Source of the DNA: Luscinia megarhynchos
Taxonomy: Eukaryota; Chordata; Aves; Passeriformes; Turdidae
DNA length: 64,000 nt
NCBI GenBank assembly: GCA_034336665.1
Contig: CM067570.1
Location: 18,800,502 to 18,864,501 of the forward strand
Direction of reading: 5' to 3'
Positions 12,901 to 57,800 of this stretch are shown one piece after another. The notes under the pieces are model-generated. The model was not told the origin of the DNA. It made no database searches and saw only the letters and a list, made by a program, of their open reading frames with translations. Position 1 is the stretch's first letter; each line of letters begins with the position of its first letter. The position numbers were made by a program, and so were the translations under genes.

Positions 12901-13780
12901 AGTTCACAGCATTCTTGCTACCACGCAGCTTTTCTTTTTATCCTCCCCATTCCCTCTTTAACTTTCCTGGTGGAAGCACTCTGGGCCCAGACATGCAGTT
13001 CCTACCCAGAGGAGTCTAGCTGGAGCAGGAGTTGTATTTGCAGATCAGGTGCTATCCCAAAACAGTATTGTGGTTATAGCTGCCCAGAGGAATAAGGTGT
13101 TGGAAAATGCAGCTGCCATGGACCATGCAGAGAAGCATACAGCAGGAGGCACCAAATGACACCATCTACTGTCAAGACTAATAACTCATGTCTGGCTTGA
13201 AAGATGTAAGTAAATTACTTTGGAATGGTTTGGCAATATTGTCACCAAGCCCCAGGCCTGGGACATTTTACTGGTGAGGCAGCTGCAACAGCAAGATCAG
13301 TCCAGTTCTGCATTGAGCATTCCATCAAGGCTTGCTGCTCATGCCCAGACATACCATGTACCCGCACCTGTAATCCAATCCCTTTGCCCAGGTACCAGAG
13401 GTTTTTTAATCCATTGGTTGTCAACAGTAAGTAGGTACAAAGTGGCGGGAGGTAGCATCAAAGAGCATGCAAATGTTTATGTACACAGTGAGTGCGTTCT
13501 GTTGGAGTGGCACCCTTCCCAAAATTTAACTCTCGGTGTTTCCCAGCTGCCTGAAAAGAGGATGATGTTACATTGGAGAGCAGCAGCACTACCACCCAGC
13601 TTGGGTTGGGCTCCTGTAGGGCGACAGCAGGCAGCTGTGCAGGCAGGGGTTGATGTCCTTGAGTTGGCCTTCTCAGCAGACCCTTATCACAGACATGATA
13701 CTTGCTGGCTGATGCAAGACACTTATGCTTAGCTGAAGCCTAAGAGAAGAAGTGCTAGAACACAAAATCCAGTAAAAAAA
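9978..13780. other. G6PC2 3' UTR and convergent intergenic space
   Basis: Begins with the G6PC2 3' UTR, whose end I cannot fix. I found no plus-strand AATAAA in the first 4 kb; ATTAAA at 10748-10753, followed by TG-rich sequence, is the best candidate. The rest shows no gene. A somewhat GC-richer block at 12.9-13.7 kb contains a 170-codon open frame (13220-13732, +) that I do not recognise and regard as chance. Confidence 0.5.
10748..10753 (+). terminator. G6PC2: candidate G6PC2 poly(A) signal (ATTAAA)
   Basis: The variant hexamer ATTAAA sits about 770 nt after the stop codon and is followed within 50 nt by T/G-rich sequence. No canonical AATAAA was seen nearer. Weak evidence only. Confidence 0.3.
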
Positions 13781-13786
13781 ATACAA

Positions 13787-13792
13787 TTTATT
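13787..13792 (-). terminator. ABCB11: probable ABCB11 poly(A) signal (AATAAA)
   Basis: On the minus strand AATAAA is followed by a T-run and then a GT-rich stretch (TTTTGTGTT) about 25 nt on, the usual layout of a cleavage site. It gives a 3' UTR of roughly 1.7 kb. A second AATAAA at 14777-14782 (-) would shorten the UTR to about 0.75 kb but lacks a GT-rich element. Confidence 0.5.
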
Positions 13793-15522
13793 GGTTTAAT
13801 TTGGGTCACAAAAATATTATCCTTTAGGAAAAAGAATTATGAAATAAGTATACATAGTCATTGCAATTTTTAATGAAGAGTCATTCTTTTTCTGTGGCCT
13901 TAAATAATAATATTAATTGAATATCATATACATATGTCTGCAGGTTATTGATAGTCACTCTTTTAATAGTTTCAGTCCTGAGCCTTCAAACTACTTGTTG
14001 CTCTGAAATGTAAAAAGGCTAAAAAGATTAAAGCAAATAATGCAGCGTTTTCTTCCACTTTTCAGTTAAGATTTAAAATAGACTTCCTTAGAGAAATCGC
14101 CATTTCAGTGCTGGCTGTGGGAGTTCAATAGAGTATGTGGCAGTGATTCTGTTAATGGAGTTGTATAAAAACTGAAAATGGGTTTTGCTATATGGAACTA
14201 TGGGATGTATTCTAATAAACCTTTTACCCTTACAGCTCTATTTAAGTACGGTACAGTTGCAGTATTTTATAAGAAGTGGTGTGACTTCTTATAAAGTGAG
14301 TGGAAACTTGCCTGCCCACTCCCCCACCCACCCCAGGTGCACATTTTAGGACATGGAGAATGACTTTTCCAGTTAATACTCTGTTTTTTAAAATCAGTAT
14401 TTAAATATTGAAACTGTAATCTCTACTTTTTTTCTATCTGCTTTTCTCCCAGTCACTAAAGGAAAGAGTCCTGTTATGCTGCAGATAATAACCAATAACA
14501 TATTTCAGTGAAACTTGCAGTAAATCTAATAATAAACTGTGACAGATACAAGCTTCTCCCAAAAGAAACTCCTTCCTGACCTTTGTCATTTGTGATAATA
14601 ATGTTGTTCTGTTTATCAACTGTATTTAATACAAAGAGTTAATTATGCCTATTTTTAATACCTTCACTCATGACTGTGTTACCTTGTGGAAAAAAGAACA
14701 TAACCATCACCATTTCAATAGAAAGGGTTTAAATAACTGATGATTAATAGAATTTTACATTAATTTAACCAAGGCATTTATTCCTGTTCAAAAATCTTTT
14801 TGACAGCTAATTAGAGTGATGAGTGTTAGCTGGAGAGTGGTGGGCTAGGAAATTATTCTCACCAGCTTCTGTTCCTTCCCTTGGTTTCTTTCCTTACTTT
14901 TGTGGAGCTGCATTCTTTGTAAGTACTGACTGTTGAAGGGGCTACAGCTGTGTCAGTGCTGCAGGTGCATGCAAGAGAAGCCCAGCCTCCCCAACAGCAT
15001 CACTGACTTGAGGTACAGCAGGTGAAAGAGTGGGGCTTCTGTATGCACAAGAAGGGCCTTGCTGTAATTGTCAGTAGACAGAATGTTAGGACAGATTTGA
15101 TCCCTTCAGATGCACAGCATCATTCAAGGGGTTGTTTTCACTCATTCAGCTTACCTAGAGAAAGGGCAGTTTCCAGAACACCAGAGTCTTCCTTGATTGC
15201 TAATTAATGCATAACAGGACTGTGCAGTCTCACTGCACATAGTGAAAGTTCCCCAGATCACCAGAAAAGATCTTTCCCAGTTTCAGGCTTTTTTTCCCTT
15301 ATCAGTGGGCTAAGCTATTTCCTGAATGCATCAGCCTGTGCTTAGTGCCTTACACGTGTTGGACAAGTGTGCTTTACGCAGACAGCTACATACATTCAGG
15401 GTTCCACATATCTCACTGTATTGTAGAGCACTCACTCTGTAGCACAATGGAGCACCAACATATGTATATCTACCACAAAGTATTTGCTTACAGGAATCTT
15501 TCAAATTTAGAATCACAGTAAT

Positions 15523-49603
<34,081 letters not shown>

Positions 49604-51444
49604 GATGATTATTTACTTCAACCAAAAGTCCTGAAAAGAAATGGGGTGTGGGGATAGGGAGAAGGAGAGTATCAGCATACATGTCGTCTATGAACATGAA
49701 ACAACATTATGTTAAACTCCCCCTTTGCCCTCATGACCTCACTGATTACAGCACAAGTCATAACAGGACAGATGTCGTGGACTCAGTGAAAGTGCAGAGT
49801 AGAAAAACACCTCTGAGGAGTGGCCAGCTCACCCCTGAGCACAAGGCCTCTGAGGCTTTGGTGCCTGCCCTGCGGGGCTTGGTGGCTCCCAGCAAACAGC
49901 CCTGTCCCCAGGAACGGCTGAGCTGAAGTGAGGTGGCATCTGGGAGGGTAGTTTAGAGGCTGAGACATTAACAGATCCCACTTCAGTTACAAGGCAGCAG
50001 CAGGACCTGCCCCTGCCCGGTGCTGTCCCAGATGGCAATGGCTGGAAGGACCATGACAGGGGACAACAGGGGCACAATAGAAGGGAAAACAGTGGGAGCC
50101 CCAACGCTATACCAACATCTGCATCATCATCACCACTGCACTCCCATAGCTCTTGACTACCAGAGCTGCTCCTCTGAAGAGCTTTATTCCTATAGTCACA
50201 CTGACAGGCTGAGCAGATATCATACATGAAAAAAAATAAAAGGACAAAGTTAATATCTTTTGTTAAAGCACTTTTGTGAGGCAAAATCTGCCAGGAAAGC
50301 CTGGCATCCACGATGCATCCAGGGGAAAATGCTGCAGAAGTCATCCCCAAAATACATCCTTCCATAAGCAATGTAATCTCATCCACATCTTTGCTTAATG
50401 TACTGTATCCCAAGGCATAGTTATTACACCTTCTTCCAGAATTTAAGTATCAACATTTGGATGATTATATGTCTATATAAAACACTCACAACCTCTCATT
50501 TTAAGCATATTAAGCATTTAGATAGCATAGTTCAACTGTCCTTATTTCATTTTAACAAACCTTTATCAATTTTGTAATTGATAATTATAACATTTTTTAA
50601 CCCTGAATGCTGATACAGTTTGAAGTAACAGGAAAGGTGGAAAAAATCTCAATGATTGATTGGCTCAAATAAGAATTCTAGTTGCATAGATTTGCTAGAG
50701 ATAAATTTTCAGGAATAATGCTACTTTTCCAATAAAATTATGACTGCCCCGCATTTCTGGAAGGAAACATTTTTCCTATTTTTTTTCTAAAGCTCAACAC
50801 TCCAAATACTGTCCTCTTCCATAGGCGTAATTCATTAGCTTACTTAAACGGATTAGTATGCCATATGAGATTGTTAAAATAACCCTCCTCAGGGTCCGGA
50901 TGTTTAACTGGGATCACTTAGAACATCTTGAAAGATACTGTTGCTGATGCCTGCATTTAAAATCAAGATAATAGAAATTAGAGAAAATAGAAGGCAATAG
51001 TACCCACGTGTGTGCAAAACACAACCTAGTAGCAGAAAATAAACTGCACACAAGTAAAATAGCACACTCTAGCCAGTTACAGTGCAGTTGCTGGATTTTT
51101 GAGAAACAAAAATCTTTGAGGAACTCAAAATCCAGATTGAAATAAATAATACTTGAAAAACGCTAACAAAGTAACACATCCTGTAAATGGAGTAACATTA
51201 GGACCTGATCCAAAGCCCTTAGAAATCTATTTCAAATCATCTCTTTATTCAGATCATATCTTTATTTAATATAAAAGGGAGTGGATGGGTGGAGAAAAAT
51301 AACAATTAAACTTGGCTCTGAAAGCACTATCCTTCATGTATCTCTCAAGTTAGGTTCCTCATATGTTAGTGATAGCATTTATGCAGAAAGACATATATTG
51401 CTTCAAAATGGAACTTACATGTCTTGTTCTTCAAACAGCCCCAT

Positions 51445-51530
51445 TAAAAAAAAACTAATAAACCCCCAGAAAAAGAAACCAACAAGCAAAACCAACAACA
51501 AAAAAAAAGAAAATCCCAAAAAACAAAAAA
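51445..51530. repeat. A-rich low-complexity stretch
   Basis: Adenine-rich tract with interspersed C in ABCB11 intron 1, about 130 bp into the intron from the exon 1 donor. Confidence 0.7.
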
Positions 51531-51659
51531 CATTAACTGTGCACAGGAAATGCAGCACTTAGCTTAAATTGTCCCAAAGGAAAAAATACAAATACCTTTC
51601 AGTTCATGAAGTGTCATCGGTTAGCTCTGAAATAATAAACAGGAAAAATTGTCACTCAC

Positions 51660-51730
51660 CTGTGGTTGTGAAAAGTCATAGGATCATAAACAAATTGCAA
51701 GGACTCCATTCAATTAGTCAGTGAAGCTCC
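51660..51730 (-). other. ABCB11: probable non-coding ABCB11 exon 1 (5' UTR)
   Basis: Ends at a consensus donor, ACCACAG|GTGAGTGAC (51660/51659), about 2 kb before exon 2. The upstream edge is inferred from an AT-rich TATA-like element (TTAAAATAA, minus strand 51763-51755), placing transcription start near 51725-51730. ABCB11 in mammals also begins with a non-coding exon. A 20-codon upstream ORF starts here at 51709. Confidence 0.6.
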
Positions 51731-51754
51731 CAACCATTTTCCAGTATATTTTCA

Positions 51755-51834
51755 TTATTTTAACCTGTTTGCCAGAACTGAATCTTTCAATTGGGCATTG
51801 GCTATTTGCACCTGGGTCAATGACCATGTGGTCA
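51755..51834 (-). promoter_or_regulatory. ABCB11: ABCB11 proximal promoter with IR-1 (FXR-type) element
   Basis: GGGTCA-A-TGACCA at 51814-51826 is an inverted repeat of nuclear-receptor half-sites spaced by one base, the architecture bound by FXR-RXR. A third half-site, TGGTCA at 51829-51834, forms an everted repeat (spacer 2) with the middle one. A GCCAAT box (minus strand, 51802-51797) and a TATA-like TTAAAATAA (51763-51755) follow toward the gene. In human ABCB11 a functional FXR IR-1 lies within about 100 bp of the start site, and the position here agrees. Binding is inferred. Confidence 0.7.
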
Positions 51835-51839
51835 CAATG

Positions 51840-54800
51840 TTTTCAGTTCATTGACATCTAATGGAGTGTTTAAATTTGACTAATGCAATCTCACAACAAA
51901 GTCAGGGCACTTGGAAAATGTGAGGAAACCAGACATTTCTCTTGAAAACAACTCACAGTTGAATGAGCAGGAAGAATTATTATAGGAATATTTTATCAGC
52001 AACTTTATTTGCCAGACAATAATTTTGTACACTTTTGTCCCCATCATATATAGCAACATCACCTGATTAACATGATAACTGGTTCAGAGATTAAGCTAAA
52101 TTCAGATTAAAAACTTGCTCAAAAGCTTTGTTTTCTAAGATTGCCCCTCTCCACGTGGCCTTCTAACTTTTCACTATAAATTAAAAAAAAAGCAAAAACC
52201 AAACTACAACTTTTATATCCAAATTAGGTAACTCACTATGTTAAAATAAATAATTCTTTTAAAAAGCCATCTTTCAGAGTGCCTGTCCCATGCTCCAGGT
52301 AAGCAGCCCCTCAGGTCACCTGCCCTGTTCCTGTCAGAAGCTGGCATGTCCATGTGAGCCTGCCTCTCCCCTGTGCCTCAGCGTTCCCAATCACCCTCGA
52401 ATGCCACCAAACAAATGCCTTTGGGGCTTCTCACAGAATGCCCCTTATCACTCCCCCTCCTGGAAACTACAGAAAAATATATTTTTTCTTGATGAGCCCT
52501 TTGGTTTTGTTGTTTTTTCATTTTGGTTTGTGGCCTCTATAAAATAATGCAGGTAGATCTTTATCATTGCAAAGTTGGATGACTGCAGAAGACTGGTCCT
52601 ATCAGTCTCCCTGGCACGCTGGAGATAAAACAGACCATGAAAAGCACTTTAACTGAAAACCCTGTAATTACAGCACTTTTATTAATTTGATGCAAAGTTC
52701 CACCCACAGATTAAAGCCCACAGAGATCAGTTAAAGTCTCATGTTTGTAGACATATCTGTTGTCATGGCAAAAATAGGCCTTTTCCTTCAGTCTAGATCA
52801 ATTGGCTTTTATTTTTGTTTATTGACCAGATTACAGATCAAGCCAAAACTCTGTTTTTTTAATATTGATTTACTAATGTAAATTCTAGCTGATGTAGAGT
52901 GTGATAAAATACAATTCTGCCTCTTTCTCTAGAGGGACTATTCTCAGAGTGTCTCTGACCTTGGGTTGCTGCCGTGGCCCTGCACAAGCATTAGCAGAGA
53001 CACGGTGTATCTCTGGCATGGCCAAAGTCTCAGGACAGGGAGGTGTGGGTGGGCAGGACTGTCAGGAGAACAAGGATCTCTCTGTGCCAAGGGAGGCACA
53101 GAAGCAAGCCTGGCCCTGGCTCTGAAGAACAATAGCCAAGGACTACCCAGACTGCAAGACAGCTGCAGGCAAACAAAGGCTTCAGCAAAAGAATATGGCA
53201 ACTCCAAGCAGATAAGAGATATTATAAGGAAAATGGTAATTTTAATAAGGTTTGCAAGAGAAGGAAAGCCAGCCTGTGTAATGGGTCTTTTCTATATGCA
53301 TACATATGCAAATAGAAAAATTTCCTTGACCTAAAGGAGCTCTGAAATGCTATACAGGGAAGGCAGTTATCTAATCACTTTTAAATTTTCTTCACTACTG
53401 ATGCTGCAGAGGAAGTAAAGCAACAAAAACTAGCATCTCTCAATAGCAACTTTTGCAACATGCTGGGTAACTTTCAGCCAGCACAAGAAGCTGCATATCA
53501 CCAGCATACTTATTTATGTAAACCACCTTGAGCAGCCATAGGGCTCGCAGTAAAAATGGAGATATCTTGAACCTGCTATGTCAGAGCAGAAAGCAGATGT
53601 ACGAGCAGAAAATAAAAGCAGTGATCCTGCTCATCTTTTATTATGCTTAAAAACATGCCATTTCCTTTTAAATTAAGCTTAGCCAGAGGAGAAATTGACC
53701 ATAGAAAGTGCAACTTCATTGCATCTTGCCTTGCAAGAGATGGATTGTCCATAAGCAGTTTCTAAAAAGTTCTGTAATCCTTTAAATCTATTTAAATAAT
53801 TTTTTTAGTTGATGGCATTAAACATCTCCTGTTTTCTGGGCCAAGAGTGCTCATAGAGAAGTATAACTGAATTTTTTCTCTAAGCAGAATTTAATCCATC
53901 ATCAATAATTACTTATAAATTCACTACTAAATCAATTGGAGTATAATTGCAGATATGCAGGCTCTTCCCAAACGTATTTTGCAGTATTAATGTTTTCACA
54001 CAGCCTCAGCTCCAATTCAGCAGTACTCCAACCTGCACCTTCCTTCCTGTGCTCAGGGACCACAGGAAACTCCCACAGCATAGTGGTGCAAATTTATTGC
54101 TTCACAGGCAAAGAGGCAGTATACTTTGCTCCCTTCTTTCCTGAGAGTTCAACATTGGCAACCAAAGGTTTTAGTAAAGTAAAACATTTTTCTGGGTAAC
54201 ATTACTTCAGTATCCACTGCAATGGGAAACGTTCTGGGTCCTGCTTGCTTTGTTTGACTTTTTGTTGCCTGTTTGTGGTCTCAGTCTCACTCTTACATCA
54301 CCAATTCTCAATTTTCGGCTCAAGAAAAAAAAAGGCAGGAGAGTTTTCTTCAAAATATGCCACATTCACAGCTTACTTTACTTGATATTTAACAAGCATG
54401 TATTTGTTACCTTTCATGAAAGAAGATCTCACTAGTGGGATGTTTTATACATCTAGTTAGTGGTAGATAAATATTTGGGAATGTGCTCAAAAAGTCAGGG
54501 TTATCAGCACATCGTTGTCAGAACAGAAATCCAGTTCCTGGAATCTTTGTTGAGACTGTTTACACTTGCATGCTTATCTGGGTTTTGGCACAAGTGCTCA
54601 GTACCTCCCATGCTGTGTTACCCAGCTAGGGAACAAATAAATTCCACTTAACAAGTGTAGTTTTGTTTTAAAATTTGAATGCATGCAATAAATTACTTCT
54701 AAGTTATCACTCATTCTATCAAAAGCAAAAATTACATATTCACTCTACTGAACAAATCTAAATGTAACTGTTTTGGAATATTGCTTGCAAAAATCTGAAA

Positions 54801-57800
54801 ACCAGAAAAATCCCATACATCTGACCCAACAAGTTGAGAAAGAGAAGATGCTGCTGCTGTTCCCGGTGCTAACTGATTTCAGCAGGAGCAGTACTGCAGT
54901 ACAGCTTGCAAAGGCCCAAGATCCTACTGGGTGGATTCTACTAAATCTGAGTCTTAAATTTGGTCTATTATGATGTGCCATAGTACCAATTATACTTATT
55001 GCTAAATTCCAATCTCCACTTGACATTTGATCTCTTCATAAAATTGCTTATAACCTGAAAATTTGATTTTATTTTAATTATGCTTGTTTTCAGGCCAAAA
55101 ATTATTCTTTGAGGGGGAAACCCCTCAAAAAATTGTGAGCAAAGTCACAAATTGTGAGTTCAGTCATTCACTGAACTCTAAGAGCTTATACAAGCTGGTT
55201 TACATTTTTATATTTTCCCTCTTCTCCCCAATTTCTGAGGGCTCAGAAATGTTTTCCAAATCAATCCAAATCAATTTCAAGCTGAGATGTCTTCACAACA
55301 TGAAAAGTTCACCTAGAAATTTCTCACAGCCACCCATCTAGAAAAAATACATACCATGAGTTATTGCATGATAATAACTTCTGTCTAAGCTTTCTTCTCT
55401 GAAGTGTTTTCTCTTAATTATCACAACTGTTACAAATGTCTAGAGAACACAGCAACTTATTCTGGGGACTACCATGGTGGCTTCTTGTAGCACAGACAAA
55501 GAGCAACTTGTGTGTCTAAAAACATATAGTACCATTTTGGATATCAAAACACTTACCTAGGACTGATAGATACCAAATGGGGCCCTACCACCAGCCAGAG
55601 GTCTTCTCTAAAGAAGGGATTTCCTAAGATATGCAAATTGGCTCTACATACGTGCATTCAGGCAGCCAGCCAGTCCTTCAGACAAGTCAGATAACTAATG
55701 ATCTACTGCACTGAGAACTAGGATCTAAAATACACTGTCAGCTACTGTACATGCACATTCTCACTATGGGAAGCAGATAAGATAGCTCACGCCCCTTTCA
55801 TTTATGGATAACCAGCTGAAAGTTCACAAACATGATTAAACCTTGATGTATCTGTGGGCTGAGTGCTGTATAAAGACAGAAATAGAAGTGTTAGTACAGC
55901 AAAAAATCCAACAGTATAAATAATAATAATAAAGTCTAAAGCAATTAGATCATTGGGCTGCCTTCAGGAAAGATGTGAAAGCTTTTGGAGTAAAGGTTTG
56001 TTGCATTCAACCCAAACTGTTAAACAGCATTATGTAATCCAGCAAAGATTACAAAAGAGAAAGATGTTTGTTGGAGCCAGCTTCTCCTTGATATAAAATG
56101 CAATATGTAAAGGGGCATTTTCAAAAAGGTGAGGCAATTTCCAGACATTTTTATCAAAAGAAGCAATACATTTCTCACTGAGAAAGCCTTGCAAAGTAGC
56201 ATTATATCTCCTCATCATTCTGACTTTTTAGAAATACTGTCATATGAAAGGCTAATCTTAAATGTATCTGCACCACAATGTGACTCTCCACACATATTTG
56301 GTCTAGAAAGTTTTATGCAAATCTCAGTTAAAGATTAATTATTCATGTTGACATGTAGTTTTGAGCAAACTCCCAAACAGAAAAACTTTTATCTGCTGAT
56401 GTAATCAATGTGCTCAATGTGTTTTTATGTCATTTTTGTTTGCTTATTTAGAAATCAAACGGAAATCAAGTCTCTATATTCTGCTAGCTCCAGTGATGAA
56501 GCTGCTGTTCAGGACCTGTGGAATAGACACTTGCCAAGCCTATTGGAGCAGGGGCTGTTTGTCTTTTGATCCTTGGACTTTCTTGTTTCACACAGAGGCT
56601 TTCTAGAAGCTAAAACTTTTCCTCTTTTCTCCACCAAGATTATTCAATCAAAAGGATTGTTTAGGAAAACAAAGAAACTGAAATGACAGCACCTAGTCTC
56701 ATCTTTATCTTTAGAAATTAGTTGGTTGAATTCAGTCCCTGTCAGACCACAAGTATACCATCAGCTACTGTGAGACTATCACTGCAAATGTTAACATTCA
56801 TAAGAAAATATAAACAGGATTTAAAACTGGGCAGACTAGCTGTAAATACATTATTTAAATTATAAATGTGGGAAAATATATCAGTTGCCTAAATGTATTA
56901 CTTCTCACTGTATGGAGGACCAGATTCTGCTGACATTTTACTCTCTTGGGACCAGACACCTCATTTTCTCAAATGACAGCAAAAGAAGTTAGTGACTTCT
57001 GTAAAGAAGCAAACCATGCTGTGCTGTGCTATGAGTAGCAAAATATGATCTGTTCACAAGGCTGTATGAGGCAGATAAAAACATATTTAGACATGTTTCT
57101 AAGGACTAGAAGGGACATCTCATGGGGGAAGAGCCATAACATCCACAAGGTCAGAATGTCCTGGGGTATTGCATCCACAGAACCTGGATTTGGTTTGCTT
57201 ATTAGAGTCAGAACTGTGTGCTACAACACCTTCACCTGTCCAGCAGGAAAAACTCTAGCTTCTTGCTTTTCCCTGGAAAACCAAATTTCCTTCCCCAATA
57301 TTACAGTACAGGTAAGGCACTTTTTCCTTTCTAAGAGTCAGGGATTTCATTACAAAATACCCCTAAGGAATCAATAGGAAATGAGACAGCCAAGGTCTCC
57401 TTTCTGCAGAAAAAAGCCTGTCTCATGCCCAGCTAACAGAAAACTATGAATAGAGCTCACATTTTGCTTATATGTTTTATTTTAGTAAGGTCCCCCACAT
57501 GCTGTGATCTCAGAGACTTGGAGGATACTCTGTGAAGAAGGGAACTTATTGGGGAAATTCCCCATTTTAATCTTTTCTGAGATGCTAAGAAGGTTCTATT
57601 CAACTTTCTGAAATAACTTTCTGCAGTTCAAAAGCAGTTTGCTGAGTGATAAAAACAGTGGTAGTGAAGGAGAAACTCCTTTTATATTTTTCTCCTACAC
57701 TTGCATGGCGAAGGATTGCTACTCACAATAGCAGGACCCCTAGCCTGACACTGATTGAGCAGTGTTTCCCTGTGACAGGCTTTGCATGCTGGTGGAGTGA

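Noticed and set aside
13220..13732. 170-codon plus-strand open frame downstream of ABCB11
   Set aside because: No recognisable domain, signal or splice pattern. A frame of this length is about what chance yields in 64 kb over six frames, helped by local GC richness.
14777..14782. Minus-strand AATAAA as the ABCB11 poly(A) site
   Set aside because: Lacks the downstream GT-rich element seen after the 13787-13792 hexamer, so kept only as an alternative.
52944..53334. Overlapping open frames on both strands in a GC-richer patch upstream of ABCB11
   Set aside because: Frames mirror each other on opposite strands, as expected from composition, and match no family known to me.
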